Assembly: GCF_001442805.1 (NCBI RefSeq)
Contig: NZ_CP011131.1
Location: 3,472,001-3,536,000, forward strand
Source of the DNA: Lysobacter gummosus
Lineage (GTDB): Bacteria; Pseudomonadota; Gammaproteobacteria; Xanthomonadales; Xanthomonadaceae
Reading direction: 5' to 3'
DNA length: 64,000 nt
Shown: positions 26,601 through 36,072 of the stretch, piece after piece
Layout: each line of letters begins with the position of its first letter
How positions within the stretch are numbered: position 1 is the stretch's first letter
The notes under the pieces: model-generated
The model's database searches: none
Told to the model about the DNA's origin: nothing
What the model saw: the letters and a program-made list of their open reading frames with translations, nothing else
Made by a program: the position numbers and the translations under genes

Positions 26601-28688
26601 ATGTCCCGCGAAATCGTCGTCTCCAACGCGCTGCCCTACGCCAACGGGGAACTCCACCTCGGTCATTTGGTCGGCTACATGCAGGCCGACATCTGGGTGC
26701 GCGCGCAGCGGATGAGCGGCAACACCGTGCACTACGTCTGCGCCGACGACACCCACGGCACGCCGATCATGCTCGGCGCGGAAAAAGCCGGGAAAACGCC
26801 GGAGGCTTACATCGCCGACATCAAGGTCCGGCACGAGCTCGACTTCCGCGATTTCGGCGTGCATTTCGATCATTACGACTCGACCCACTCGGCCGGCAAC
26901 CGCACGCTGACCGAAGGCTTCTACGCGCGCCTGGACAACAACGGCCATGTCAGCCGGCGTTCGGTCGCGCAGTTGTACGACCCGGTCAAGGGCATGTTCC
27001 TGCCCGACCGCTACGTCAAGGGCATCTGCCCGAACTGCGGCACGCCCGACCAATACGGCGACAACTGCGAGAACTGCGGCGCGACCTACGCGCCCACCGA
27101 ACTCAAGGAACCGCGCTCGGTGGTCAGCGGCGCGACGCCGGAGCTGCGCGACTCGGAGCACTTCTTCTTCGAGGTCGGCCACTTCGAGGCGTTCCTGCGC
27201 GAATGGCTGGCCAAGGACGTCGGCACGCCCGGTATCCGCGCCAAGCTGCACGAGTGGCTGGACGCCGAGGGCGGCCTGCGCGCCTGGGACATCTCGCGCG
27301 ATGCGCCCTACTTCGGCTTCGAAATTCCCGGCCATCCGGGCAAGTACCTGTACGTGTGGATCGACGCGCCGATCGGCTACCTGAGCAGCTTCCAGGTGCT
27401 GTGCGAACGCGAAGGCCTGGACTTCTGGTCGTATCTGGCGCGCGACAGCCAGGCCGAGCTGCATCACTTCATCGGCAAGGACATCGTCACCTTCCACGGC
27501 CTGTTCTGGCCGGCGGTATTGCACGGCGCCGGTTTCCGCGCGCCGACGCGACTGCACGTCAACGGCTATCTGATGGTCAACAGCGAGAAGATGTCGAAAT
27601 CGCGCGGGACTTTCATCATGGCTCGCACCTATCTCGACGTCGGCCTGGACCCGGAAGCGCTGCGTTATTACTTCGCCACCAAGACCAGCGGCGGCGTCGA
27701 GGACATCGATTTGAACCTCGCCGATTTCGTCGCGCGGGTGAACGCCGACGTGGTCGGCAAGTTCGTCAACCTCGCCAGCCGCTGCGCCGGCTTCATCGAA
27801 AAGCGCTTCGACGGCCGTCTGGCCGATGCGTTGCCGGATGCGGCTATGTACCAGCGTTTCGTCGATCAGCTGATCCCGATCGCGCAGGCCTACGATCGCA
27901 ACGAAGCCGCGACCGCGCTGCGCCTGACCATGGCGCTGGCCGATGAAGCCAACAAGTACATCGACGAGTACAAGCCGTGGGTGCTGGCCAAGCAGGACGG
28001 CGCCGACGCGCAGTTGCAGGCCGTGTGCACGCAGGGACTGAATTTGTTCCGCGTGCTCGCCGCCGCGCTCAAGCCGGTGCTGCCGCGCGTGGCCGCGCAG
28101 GCCGAGGCCTTCCTGCAGGCGCCGGTCGCGCATTGGAGCGATCTGGCCGCGCCGCTGACCGCGCACACCATCGGCGCCTACACGCCGTTGTTCACCCGTA
28201 TCGACACGAAACTGATTGAGAACATGATCGAAGCCAGCAAGGAATCCCTCGCCCCGTCCGCGCCGACGGCCGACACCGCCGCTAAACCCGCCGCGTCCGC
28301 CAAACCCGAGGCGGCCAAACCCGCTGTGGCCGCGAAGGCCGAAGCCGGCGCCGCCGCGACCATCGCGATCGACGACTTCGCCAAGCTCGACCTGCGCGTG
28401 GGCAAAGTGCTGGCCTGCGAATTCGTGGAAGGCTCCGACAAGCTGCTGCGCTTCGAACTCGACGCAGGCGATCTGGGCAAGCGCCAGATCTTCTCCGGCA
28501 TCCGCGGCTCCTACGCCGAACCGGAAAAGCTGCTCGGCCGCAGCGTGGTGTTCATCGCCAACCTCGCCCCGCGCAAGATGCGCTTCGGCCTGAGCGAAGG
28601 CATGATCCTGTCGGCCGGTTTCGACGGCGGCGACTTGTTCCTGCTCGACGCCGACGGCGGCGCCGCGCCGGGCATGCCGGTGCGTTGA
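26601..28688 (+). CDS. metG: Methionyl-tRNA synthetase
   Basis: The 695-residue class I synthetase charges tRNA-Met. Visible are the HIGH-type motif HLGH near residue 17, the zinc knuckle CPNCGTPDQYGDNCENCG and the KMSKS motif near 331. The anticodon domain follows. An Ala/Pro/Lys-rich linker at about 550-590 leads to a C-terminal tRNA-binding (Trbp111-like) domain starting AIDDFAKLDLRVGKVL. The length fits the dimeric long form. It is a single transcription start region after a terminator. Confidence 0.98.
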   Translation: MSREIVVSNALPYANGELHLGHLVGYMQADIWVRAQRMSGNTVHYVCADDTHGTPIMLGAEKAGKTPEAYIADIKVRHELDFRDFGVHFDHYDSTHSAGNRTLTEGFYARLDNNGHVSRRSVAQLYDPVKGMFLPDRYVKGICPNCGTPDQYGDNCENCGATYAPTELKEPRSVVSGATPELRDSEHFFFEVGHFEAFLREWLAKDVGTPGIRAKLHEWLDAEGGLRAWDISRDAPYFGFEIPGHPGKYLYVWIDAPIGYLSSFQVLCEREGLDFWSYLARDSQAELHHFIGKDIVTFHGLFWPAVLHGAGFRAPTRLHVNGYLMVNSEKMSKSRGTFIMARTYLDVGLDPEALRYYFATKTSGGVEDIDLNLADFVARVNADVVGKFVNLASRCAGFIEKRFDGRLADALPDAAMYQRFVDQLIPIAQAYDRNEAATALRLTMALADEANKYIDEYKPWVLAKQDGADAQLQAVCTQGLNLFRVLAAALKPVLPRVAAQAEAFLQAPVAHWSDLAAPLTAHTIGAYTPLFTRIDTKLIENMIEASKESLAPSAPTADTAAKPAASAKPEAAKPAVAAKAEAGAAATIAIDDFAKLDLRVGKVLACEFVEGSDKLLRFELDAGDLGKRQIFSGIRGSYAEPEKLLGRSVVFIANLAPRKMRFGLSEGMILSAGFDGGDLFLLDADGGAAPGMPVR

Positions 28689-28693
28689 GGCAA

Positions 28694-28808
28694 GGAATGA
28701 GTGAATAGGAGTGAGGAACGAGTAAAGGCAGAAGCGAGAGCCCGGTTGAAGCGTAACGGCGCGTCGCCCTTGGCTTTTACTCGTTCCTCACTCCTGCGAA
28801 CTCATTCC
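28694..28808. repeat. Long inverted repeat between metG and rnfB
   Basis: Arms of 33 bases at 28694-28726 and 28776-28808 match at all but four central positions. The shared cores are AGGAGTGAGGAACGAGTAAA and GGAATGAGT. The loop is 49 bases. The right arm ends 9 bases before the rnfB start, so the structure could affect both metG transcript end and rnfB translation. No other copy was noticed in this window. Confidence 0.85.
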
Positions 28809-28817
28809 TCCCCACCC

Positions 28818-29255
28818 ATGGACCTGATCGAACGCCTCGACCGACTCCTGCCGCAGACCCAATGCGGCCAGTGCGGTTACGCCGGTTGCCGGCCGTATGC
28901 CGAAGCGATGGCGCAGGGTCAGGCCGATATCGATCGCTGTCCGCCCGGCGGCGACGCCGGCGCGCGCGCGCTGGCGCGGCTGCTCGGCGTGGCCGCGCGT
29001 CCCTACGATCGCGCCCGCGGCGAGCACAAGCCGGCGCCGGTGGCGTTGATCGTCGAAGCCGATTGCATCGGCTGCACCAAGTGCATCCAGGCCTGTCCGG
29101 TCGATGCGATCATCGGCGCGTCCAAGCACATGCACACGGTCATCGAACCGCTGTGCACCGGTTGCGAGCTGTGCGTTCCGGCCTGTCCGGTGGATTGCAT
29201 CGTGCTGGTGCCGGCAGTGCAGGCCGGCGCGGCGGCGATGCGCGGCGCAGTCTGA
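28818..29255 (+). CDS. rnfB: RnfB-like iron-sulfur protein lacking the membrane anchor
   Basis: The 145-residue protein starts at the Fe-S domain ([16 protein letters not shown], residues 14-29), then has two 4Fe-4S ferredoxin motifs, [12 protein letters not shown] and [12 protein letters not shown]. RnfB of the Rnf complex normally has an N-terminal hydrophobic helix, which is absent here. No other rnf gene is in the window, so it may serve as a free electron carrier. No good ribosome site precedes ATG 28818; a pyrimidine-rich stretch from the repeat arm lies there instead. Confidence 0.85.
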   Translation: MDLIERLDRLLPQTQCGQCGYAGCRPYAEAMAQGQADIDRCPPGGDAGARALARLLGVAARPYDRARGEHKPAPVALIVEADCIGCTKCIQACPVDAIIGASKHMHTVIEPLCTGCELCVPACPVDCIVLVPAVQAGAAAMRGAV

Positions 29256-29335
29256 TCCGCGGCGCGAATCGGCGTTCGCGGTCTCCGGGCTGAGCACCGC
29301 ACCGCACCGCGGCGCGCGAACGCGACTACGAAACC

Positions 29336-30397
29336 TTATCGAGCGGGCTTGCCCGAGCCGGTCTTCACCGGCTTGCCGCTGGCGCCGCCGGCTTCCGTCG
29401 CTTCGGCTGGTGCCGGCGCCACCGGCGCGGCCAGATCGGGCGTGCCGCTCGCGCAGGCCGCGCACACGCGCTCGACCTTGTAGCCCTTGCCGCGCAGGCG
29501 CTCGATCAGACCATCGTCGCCGAGCAGGTGCAGACTGCCGACCACGACTAGAGTTTCGCCCTTCTTCGCATCGTCGAGCAGCTTCTGGATCTGCGGCACC
29601 CAGGCGTCGTTGCGCTCGGTGTTGACCATGCGATAGGTCTGCGGCGTCTTGTCCTTCATCTCGCGCCGGGCCTTTTCGTCCAGCTCGGCCAGATCGGCGT
29701 TGCGCCAGGCCTTGTGGATGTCTTCGAGCATGCCCGGCACTTCGTCGGGCTTGTCGAGGAATTCGCGCAGGCCCTTGATCTGTTCGTCCACCGGGCCCGA
29801 GTCCATGACATCGAGCTGGTGATCCATGCTCTCCAGACCGCTGGTGGCTTTGCCGGCTTCGGCGGCCTGGCGCATCAGGTATTGATCCAGGCCCAGTTGC
29901 GGGCTGAAGCCGATCGACTGCGACACGCCCAGCACCAGCGACAGATTGACGAACCACGGCTCCAGCGCATCGACCTGACTCAGCGAGCGGCCGTTCTTGG
30001 CCAGCACGCGATTGAGTTTTTCGCGCAGGTCCGCGGGCAACTCCTTGCTGAGGGTACCGCCGTCCTGGTAACGCGCGCGCTGCATGAAGCGCTGGCCGAC
30101 GGTGGGGTCGAACATTTCCTCCGGCGCGACTTCAAACACCACCTTGTCGGAAGCGGCGAAGGCCTGGTCGATATCGGCCGACAGCGGATAGTCGTCGGCG
30201 CGCAGCAGATGGAAGGAACCGAGCAGATACACCGCGTTGTCGGCGTCGGAAATCTTCCACAGCAGCGGCACCGGCGGCGCCTTGGCAGCGGCCGGCGCGG
30301 CCTGTTCGCCGCCGGCGACCGCGGTGGCGGAGGTCAGCGACACGCTGAGCAGGCTCGCGGTCAGCAACGGCAGGGCGAACAACTTCAAAAACCGCAT
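29336..30397 (-). CDS. TraB/GumN family secreted protein
   Basis: The 353-residue protein starts with a signal peptide (MRFLKLFALPLL onward, cleaved near residue 28). It then shows the TraB/GumN pattern: LLWKISDADNAVYLLGSFHLL at the start, and a C-terminal GETLVVVGSLHLLGDDGLIERLRGKGYKV. The paired GSFH and GSLHL blocks are typical of this family, related to erythromycin-esterase/TIKI-type proteins. A disordered Ala/Pro/Lys tail ends the protein. The start at 30397 is chosen for the signal. It converges with rnfB. Confidence 0.88.
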   Translation of the reverse strand: MRFLKLFALPLLTASLLSVSLTSATAVAGGEQAAPAAAKAPPVPLLWKISDADNAVYLLGSFHLLRADDYPLSADIDQAFAASDKVVFEVAPEEMFDPTVGQRFMQRARYQDGGTLSKELPADLREKLNRVLAKNGRSLSQVDALEPWFVNLSLVLGVSQSIGFSPQLGLDQYLMRQAAEAGKATSGLESMDHQLDVMDSGPVDEQIKGLREFLDKPDEVPGMLEDIHKAWRNADLAELDEKARREMKDKTPQTYRMVNTERNDAWVPQIQKLLDDAKKGETLVVVGSLHLLGDDGLIERLRGKGYKVERVCAACASGTPDLAAPVAPAPAEATEAGGASGKPVKTGSGKPAR

Positions 30398-30458
30398 CGG
30401 CGGGGAGTTCCTTGATTCACGGTGGGTGCGACGGCGATCGCGCCGGTCCGGCGCGTCG

Positions 30459-31463
30459 TCACGAAGCATGCGGCGCGGCCGGGGCGGCGCCCGCGTCGGA
30501 TTTGTACGTCTTCTCGCCCGCGGTGATCTCCAGGTTCAGGCGATTGCCTTCCGGCGGCAGCGGGCAGGTCGCGAACGCGGTGAACGCGCATGGTGGGTTG
30601 TAGGCCTTGTTGAAATCGACCGTGACCTTGCCCTGCAGATTCGGCCGCGGTACGTCGAGGAAACGGCCGGCGCTGTAGCTGGTATGGCCGCTGGTGCGGT
30701 CGGCGAAAACCAGCATGAGTTCGTCGTCGCCTTCGTCCAGCGCTTCGATGCGATAGGTCTGGCCATCGCGCTCGAACTCGATCGCGCCCGGATTCGGCGT
30801 GGCTTCGATGTTGCCGATGATGTTGGCCACATCGATGGTCTTGCCGGCCGGATGGGCGACGAACTTGGCCGTGATTTTCCAGTCTTCCTGCGCCGGCCAG
30901 TAGTCGATGCCCTTGAAGCCGGTGCGCGCCGGCGCGTCGGCGTGGCGCACGCGCAGGTAGTACTTGTCGCCGCGCTCTATCACCGTCAGCAGGCCTTTGC
31001 CTTCGTCGAAGCCGATCTTGCTCGGCCCGGCCGGATAGTCGTCGGCGAGCAGGCTGACCGCGCCCTTGAGCGGCTGATCGTTCAAGGTCAGCGCCACCCC
31101 GCTTTCGGGCACGAAACGCAGGCGGCCCTTGTCCAGCGACAGCAGGCCGATGTGCTCCGGCCCCAGCAGCAGGCGGATGCCGTTGTCGGGATCGCTGCCG
31201 AAATAATGCGAGCCCGGATCGACCGGATGCAGGCCGATCAGGCTGGTCCAGCCGTCGGGCTTGGTCAGCTCGGCGCGGCGCTGTTCGCGCCACAGTTGCT
31301 CGTCGCGGGAGAAATTCTCGCTGGCCTGGGCCACGCTGGCGGCTTCGCGCTTGCGCTCGGCCTGCTGCTCGGGCGAGTCGCAGCCGGCCAGCGCCGGCAA
31401 CAGCAATACGGCGCACAACAACGGCATGCCAAGGCCTGGCAACAACGGGCGGACTGCAGACAT
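30459..31463 (-). CDS. DUF1684 lipoprotein
   Basis: The 334-residue protein has a lipobox LPALAGC near residue 28, so it is probably a periplasm-facing lipoprotein. The DUF1684 domain is marked by GWTSLIGLHPVDPGSHYFG, the FNKAYNPPCAFTAFATCPLPP block and the NRLNLEITAGEK end. Function is unknown. It starts two bases after the mutL stop region and is probably cotranscribed with mutL. The gumN-like gene follows 61 bases later. Confidence 0.88.
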   Translation of the reverse strand: MSAVRPLLPGLGMPLLCAVLLLPALAGCDSPEQQAERKREAASVAQASENFSRDEQLWREQRRAELTKPDGWTSLIGLHPVDPGSHYFGSDPDNGIRLLLGPEHIGLLSLDKGRLRFVPESGVALTLNDQPLKGAVSLLADDYPAGPSKIGFDEGKGLLTVIERGDKYYLRVRHADAPARTGFKGIDYWPAQEDWKITAKFVAHPAGKTIDVANIIGNIEATPNPGAIEFERDGQTYRIEALDEGDDELMLVFADRTSGHTSYSAGRFLDVPRPNLQGKVTVDFNKAYNPPCAFTAFATCPLPPEGNRLNLEITAGEKTYKSDAGAAPAAPHAS

Positions 31464-31464
31464 C

Positions 31465-33342
31465 TCAACGTCCTCGCAGGAACCAACGATCGATTTCGGG
31501 CAGGGAGAAGCGCGCCCAGGTAGGGCGCCCATGATTGCATTGGCCGGAGCGTTCGGTCGCTTCCATTTCGCGCAGTAAGGCGTTCATTTCCGGCAAAGTG
31601 AGACGGCGGTTGGCGCGCACCGCGCCGTGGCAGGCCATGGTCGAAAGCAGTTCGTCGCGCGCGGCCGCGACCCGGCGCGATTCGCCGTGTTCGCGCAGGT
31701 CGGCCAGCACGTCGCGCAGCAGCGCCTCGACGTCGCCGTGGGCGAGCAAGGCCGGCACCGCGCGCAGGGTCAGCGACTGCGGGCCGCTGCGGGTGACTTC
31801 GAAACCCAGCGCGATCAGCGTGGCCTCCTCGCGCTCGGCGACCTCGGCCTCGCGCTCGGACACCGCCAGCGTCGCCGGCACCAGCAGCGGCTGCGTGCGC
31901 AGGCCCTCGCCGTCGTGCGCGGTCTTGAGTTTTTCGTAGCCGATGCGCTCGTGCGCGGCGTGCATATCCACCACGATCAGGCCTTCGGCGCTTTCGGCCA
32001 GTACGTAGATGCCGTGCAACTGGGCGATGGCATAGCCCAGCGGCGGCAGGCTGTCGTCGTCGCTGCGCGGCAGCGCCGGCAACGGCATGCCCGGAGACGG
32101 CGCGGCGTAGGCGCTGCCGGAGCCGGCATACAGTCCGGCGCCCGGCGCGGGGCCGGACACCGAGCCGCCGCCGTTTCCGTACAGCGCGGCATAGCCGGCC
32201 TGGGTTTCGCGCACCTGCAGGCCCAGCGGCGCGGTCGGCCGGTACTGGTACATGTTCGACGGCGCGGCGCCCTCGCCGTTCGCGGCAGCGAACGGGTCGC
32301 CGCCGCCGGGCACCTGCGCCGACGGCAAGGTGCCGGCGCGGGTTTCGGCCAGAGCGTCGTTGAGGGTGCGGTAGACGAAGTCGTGGATCAGCCGAGCATC
32401 GCGAAAGCGCACTTCGTGCTTGGCCGGATGCACGTTGACGTCCACCCGGCGCGGGTCGAGTTCCAGAAACAGCACGTACGCCGGCTGGCGTCCGTGGAAC
32501 AGCACGTCGGCATAGGCCTGCTTGACCGCGTGGGCGATGCTGCGATCGCGCACCGAGCGGCCGTTGCAATACAGGTACTGCTGATCGGCGCTGGCGCGGT
32601 TGTAGGAAGGCTGCGCGATCCAGCCGTGCAGGCGCAGGCCGGCGCCGCTGTGGTCCACGCGCAGCGCGTTCTTGGCGAATTCCTCGCCCAGCGCTTCGCC
32701 GATGCGCACGTCCGACAGGCCCATATCGACCAGATCGCCCTCGCCTTTCCAGCGCCGCGTCGCCTTGCCGTTGTGCGAGACGCGCAGTTCGACGTCGGGC
32801 CGCGCCAGCGCCAGTTGCCGCAGCCATTCCTCGATATGGCCCAACTCGGTGCGCTCGGCCTTGAGGAATTTGCGCCGCGCCGGCACGTTGAAGAACAGGT
32901 CGCGCACCTCGACCGTGGTGCCTTGCGGATGCGACTTGGGCGTGACTTCGCCGAGACGGCCGCCGTCGATTTCCAGCACCGCGCCGCGGTCCTCGCCGAT
33001 CCGCCGCGACGACAGCGCGAAGCGGCTGACCGAGGCGATCGACGGCAAGGCTTCGCCGCGGAAGCCCAGGGTGGTGACACCTTCCAGGTCGTCGAGCGAA
33101 GCGATCTTGCTGGTGGCGTGGCGCGACACCGCCAGCGGCAGTTCCTCCGGCGCGATGCCGTTGCCGTCGTCGCGGATGCGGATCAGGCGCACGCCGCCTT
33201 CTTCCAGGTCGATATCGACCCGTCGCGCGCCGGCGTCGAGCGCGTTCTCGACCAGTTCCTTGACCACGGACGCGGGCCGTTCGACCACTTCGCCGGCGGC
33301 GATCTGGTTGATGAGGGTATCGGGGAGTTGGCGGATGCTCAC
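31465..33342 (-). CDS. mutL: DNA mismatch repair protein MutL
   Basis: The 625-residue protein has the N-terminal GHKL ATPase: [18 protein letters not shown] and [16 protein letters not shown] variable Gly/Ala/Pro-rich linker lies at about 330-430. The C-terminal dimerisation domain contains [12 protein letters not shown], which fits the endonuclease pattern D-x-H-A-x2-E-x4-E, and a late CNHGRPT motif. This suggests nicking activity, as in bacteria without MutH. It is the first gene of a pair with DUF1684. Confidence 0.97.
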   Translation of the reverse strand: MSIRQLPDTLINQIAAGEVVERPASVVKELVENALDAGARRVDIDLEEGGVRLIRIRDDGNGIAPEELPLAVSRHATSKIASLDDLEGVTTLGFRGEALPSIASVSRFALSSRRIGEDRGAVLEIDGGRLGEVTPKSHPQGTTVEVRDLFFNVPARRKFLKAERTELGHIEEWLRQLALARPDVELRVSHNGKATRRWKGEGDLVDMGLSDVRIGEALGEEFAKNALRVDHSGAGLRLHGWIAQPSYNRASADQQYLYCNGRSVRDRSIAHAVKQAYADVLFHGRQPAYVLFLELDPRRVDVNVHPAKHEVRFRDARLIHDFVYRTLNDALAETRAGTLPSAQVPGGGDPFAAANGEGAAPSNMYQYRPTAPLGLQVRETQAGYAALYGNGGGSVSGPAPGAGLYAGSGSAYAAPSPGMPLPALPRSDDDSLPPLGYAIAQLHGIYVLAESAEGLIVVDMHAAHERIGYEKLKTAHDGEGLRTQPLLVPATLAVSEREAEVAEREEATLIALGFEVTRSGPQSLTLRAVPALLAHGDVEALLRDVLADLREHGESRRVAAARDELLSTMACHGAVRANRRLTLPEMNALLREMEATERSGQCNHGRPTWARFSLPEIDRWFLRGR

Positions 33343-33630
33343 AGGCGGCGTTTCGGTGCGCGCGGCACCGTGGGGGGATGGGGATCGATGATAGCCGCTG
33401 GGTGCCGGTCGCCGCGATCCGCTGCTTGTGGTTTGGAGCGGGTTGGTGATGGCGCGCGGGCAAAAGCGCCCTCATCCGCCCTCCGGGCACCTTCTCCCGC
33501 AAGCGGGAGAAGGGCTCGATTCCGCTGCTTCTCTCGCAATTGAAGCAGCACCAGATACCGCTACCGATACTGAGCCCCTCTCCCGCTTGCGGGAGAGGGG
33601 TTGGGGTGAGGGCCTCCGCCCAAAAACGAA
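33343..33630. repeat. Gap holding an inverted pair of family 1 REP palindromes
   Basis: At 33469-33613 a copy CCTTCTCCCGCAAGCGGGAGAAGG faces CCCCTCTCCCGCTTGCGGGAG. GCCCTCATCCGCC lies to the left and GGGGTGAGGGC to the right. This is the outward-facing version of the pair at 105-251. No gene is seen in the rest of the gap. Confidence 0.8.
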
Positions 33631-33650
33631 AACGGCCCCGAAGGGCCGTT
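33621..33650 (-). terminator. Intrinsic terminator after amiC
   Basis: On the minus strand AACGGCCC and GGGCCGTT pair across a short loop and are followed by TTCGTTTTTG. It lies about 30 bases after the amiC stop. Confidence 0.85.
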
Positions 33651-33681
33651 CGCCAAAACCTGAGCCGCCACCACGCGAACC

Positions 33682-35427
33682 TCAGGGACTGCCACCCCCG
33701 CCAAACCCGCCCGGCGAAGCCTGCTGGGCCTCGGCGCGCGCCGCGTACATCGTGCCCGGCGGCGGCTGACGGGTGAAATAGGTGTTGATTCCGCCCAGCA
33801 CCGCGCGCGCCAGCGCGCGCTGGTGCGAGGGATCGGTCAGGCGGCGCTCTTCGTCCGGATTGGAGATGAAGGCGGTCTCGACCAGCATCGCCGGCATGTC
33901 CGAGGTGCGCAGCACCGCGAAGTTGGCGCGCTCGATATGCGGCTTGTGATTGTTGCCGACATCCTTGAGGCCATCGAGCACATGCCCGGCCGCGTCTTCG
34001 GAGGCCTTCATGTGTCCGCTCTGAGTCAGGTCCAGCAGCACCGACGCCAGGGTGTTGTCGGTCTGCTGCAGACGCACGCCGCCGATCAGATCGGAGGCGT
34101 TTTCCTTGTCGGCCAGCCAGCGCGCGCGCTGCGAGGACGCGCCCTTGAGCGAGAGCACGTACACCGACGAGCCCTTGGCGGCGCGGTTTTCGGCGGCATC
34201 GGCGTGGATCGAGATGAACATGTCGGCCTTCGCCTGACGCGCCAGCGCGGCACGGCGCGGCAGCGGAATGAACACGTCCGAATCGCGGGTCATGTAGGCC
34301 TTCAGGCCCGGCGTGGAATTGATCTGGCGCGCCAGTTCGCGGCCGATCGCCAGGGTCACGTCTTTCTCGCGCTTGCCGGTCAGGCCGATCGCGCCGGGGT
34401 CCTGGCCGCCGTGGCCGGGATCGATGGCGATGATCAACGGACGCATGCCGCGGCCGCGCATCACGTCCTTCATGGTCTTGACCGCGCCCGGCGGCGGCAA
34501 TGCCTCAGGCGCGGGCGCGGTTTCGGCGGCCATGGCCGGCGCGCCCGGCATCGGCGTCGGCACACCGGTGGCGACGCGGGTGGGCACGCCGGTGGCGATG
34601 CGGGTCGGCACGCCGGTCGCGACCGTGGTCGGCACCGGCGCCTGCGCGGCCTGTTCGAAGATCGCCTGGGTGGCGGCCTGATTCACGGCTTGATTGGCGG
34701 TTGGCTGCGCGGAGTTGTAGGCCGATGGCGCCGGCGCGGCGGCCTGCGCGATGTTCTGCGGCGGCGGCGCCGCGGGCTGCACCGACACCGACGCGCCCAT
34801 GGGCAACTGCGCGGTCGATGCGGCCGGACGCGGCGCGGCCTGATGAGTCGCGGCGCCACGCGCGGCGAGTTCGGCGATCAGCTTCTGGGTCGCCGCGTTC
34901 GAAGCCGCAGCCGGATCGGCTTCGGTCTGCGCGGCCACAACGGCCGGGTTGGCCGCGACCTGCGGTGCCGGCGCGCTCGGCGCGGCCGCCACGGCAGCGG
35001 CGGGCGCGGCGGCGGATTCGCTGCCGTCGCCCGGCCATTCCAGCACCAGACGCGGACCCGAGGCGCCCTGCTCGATACGCGGCTTCATCGCCGCGACCGG
35101 CTGGGCCAGGTCGAACACGATGCGCGCGGTTCCCGGCTGCGGCTCGCCGCTGCGCACGGATTTGACGATGCCGGCGCCGGCCGGAAGCTTGATGTTCTTG
35201 CCCAAGTGCGAGGCGGGCAGATCCACGACCAGGCGGTCGGGGCCCTTCAGGCTGATGACTTTGTATTCGCCGGCGCCGTCGAGGGCGATCTCGGCGCGGG
35301 TGCCGGTGGAGCCGCTGCGCAGCTCCAAGCCCTTGATTTCACTGGCGTGCGCGAGGTTCCAGGCCAGCGCCGCAAGCAGCGCCAAGCCGAGCAGGAATTT
35401 CTGAACAGTGGCCCCTTTTACTCGCAT
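33682..35427 (-). CDS. amiC: N-acetylmuramoyl-L-alanine amidase (AMIN + Amidase_3)
   Basis: The 581-residue periplasmic enzyme cleaves the amide bond between MurNAc and the stem peptide during cell separation. After a signal peptide comes an AMIN domain (about 30-125: RIVFDLAQPVAAMKPR). A very long Ala/Pro/Thr linker to about residue 335 includes an ATGVPTR repeat. The Amidase_3 domain starts IIAIDPGHGGQDPGAIG and has RDSDVFIPLPRR, ISIHADA and a late VETAFISN block. The tail is Gly-rich. The linker is much longer than in E. coli AmiC. tsaE ends 87 bases upstream. Confidence 0.94.
   Translation of the reverse strand: MRVKGATVQKFLLGLALLAALAWNLAHASEIKGLELRSGSTGTRAEIALDGAGEYKVISLKGPDRLVVDLPASHLGKNIKLPAGAGIVKSVRSGEPQPGTARIVFDLAQPVAAMKPRIEQGASGPRLVLEWPGDGSESAAAPAAAVAAAPSAPAPQVAANPAVVAAQTEADPAAASNAATQKLIAELAARGAATHQAAPRPAASTAQLPMGASVSVQPAAPPPQNIAQAAAPAPSAYNSAQPTANQAVNQAATQAIFEQAAQAPVPTTVATGVPTRIATGVPTRVATGVPTPMPGAPAMAAETAPAPEALPPPGAVKTMKDVMRGRGMRPLIIAIDPGHGGQDPGAIGLTGKREKDVTLAIGRELARQINSTPGLKAYMTRDSDVFIPLPRRAALARQAKADMFISIHADAAENRAAKGSSVYVLSLKGASSQRARWLADKENASDLIGGVRLQQTDNTLASVLLDLTQSGHMKASEDAAGHVLDGLKDVGNNHKPHIERANFAVLRTSDMPAMLVETAFISNPDEERRLTDPSHQRALARAVLGGINTYFTRQPPPGTMYAARAEAQQASPGGFGGGGSP
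34559..34638. repeat. 24-bp tandem repeat inside amiC linker
   Basis: Three and a third units of a 24-base repeat beginning GGCACGCCGGT code for the peptide ATGVPTR[IV] on the minus strand. The period is a multiple of three, so unit gain or loss would keep frame. Confidence 0.85.
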
Positions 35428-35514
35428 GGGTGTAAGTCAAGCACCGGAATTGATGAATTGCAAGTATTTTTCCCTTGCAAATCCGGTACCTGCCGCTACT
35501 TCCTATGGAATCGT

Positions 35515-36072
35515 TCAGGAGTCGGCCGCAAACGCCTGCGGGTCGGTTACCCGGTTAAGGGCCGCCAGCCACTCGCGCCCGCCCCGGGTGGAGGCGCTCA
35601 GGCCGGCGCGACGGCCGCTCCCGTCCACGGCCAGATCGATCCGCAGATCGGCCGCCGGCAGCCAGCCCTGGCCGCGTTCGGGCCATTCGATCAGCCACAG
35701 CGAGGCTTCGCCGCCGTCCAGGCCGAGGAATTCCAGCTCGCCGGCGTCTCCGATCCGGTACAGGTCCATGTGCCAAGCCTCGCCGCCGTCGCTGAGCGGG
35801 TAGCGTTCGACCAGGGTGTAGGTCGGGCTGCGGATCGCGCCCTGCACACCCAGCGCGCGCAGCAGGGCGCGCGCCAAGGTGGATTTGCCCGCGCCCAGAT
35901 CGCCGTGCAGATGCACGTGCAACACCGGCATCGGCGCGAGTTGCGCGCGCGCTTGCGCCAACGCCGCGCCGAGCGCGTCGGTGGCGTCGGCGTCGGCCAA
36001 CATCAGGCTCAACGATGGCGAAGCGTTCGATGCGATTTCGGATGCGTTCGCGGAATGGTTCGGACTCATCAT
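35515..36072 (-). CDS. tsaE: tRNA threonylcarbamoyladenosine biosynthesis ATPase TsaE
   Basis: The 185-residue P-loop protein supports t6A37 synthesis with TsaB and TsaD. Visible are Walker A GDLGAGKST near residue 57, the SPTYTLVERY block and HMDLYRI. The N-terminal 25 residues are a Ser/Asn/Ala-rich extension. The start overlaps the nnr stop (ATGATGA), with a second ATG one codon later. The amiC gene follows, an order common in proteobacteria (tsaE-amiC-mutL). Confidence 0.93.
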   Translation of the reverse strand: MMSPNHSANASEIASNASPSLSLMLADADATDALGAALAQARAQLAPMPVLHVHLHGDLGAGKSTLARALLRALGVQGAIRSPTYTLVERYPLSDGGEAWHMDLYRIGDAGELEFLGLDGGEASLWLIEWPERGQGWLPAADLRIDLAVDGSGRRAGLSASTRGGREWLAALNRVTDPQAFAADS

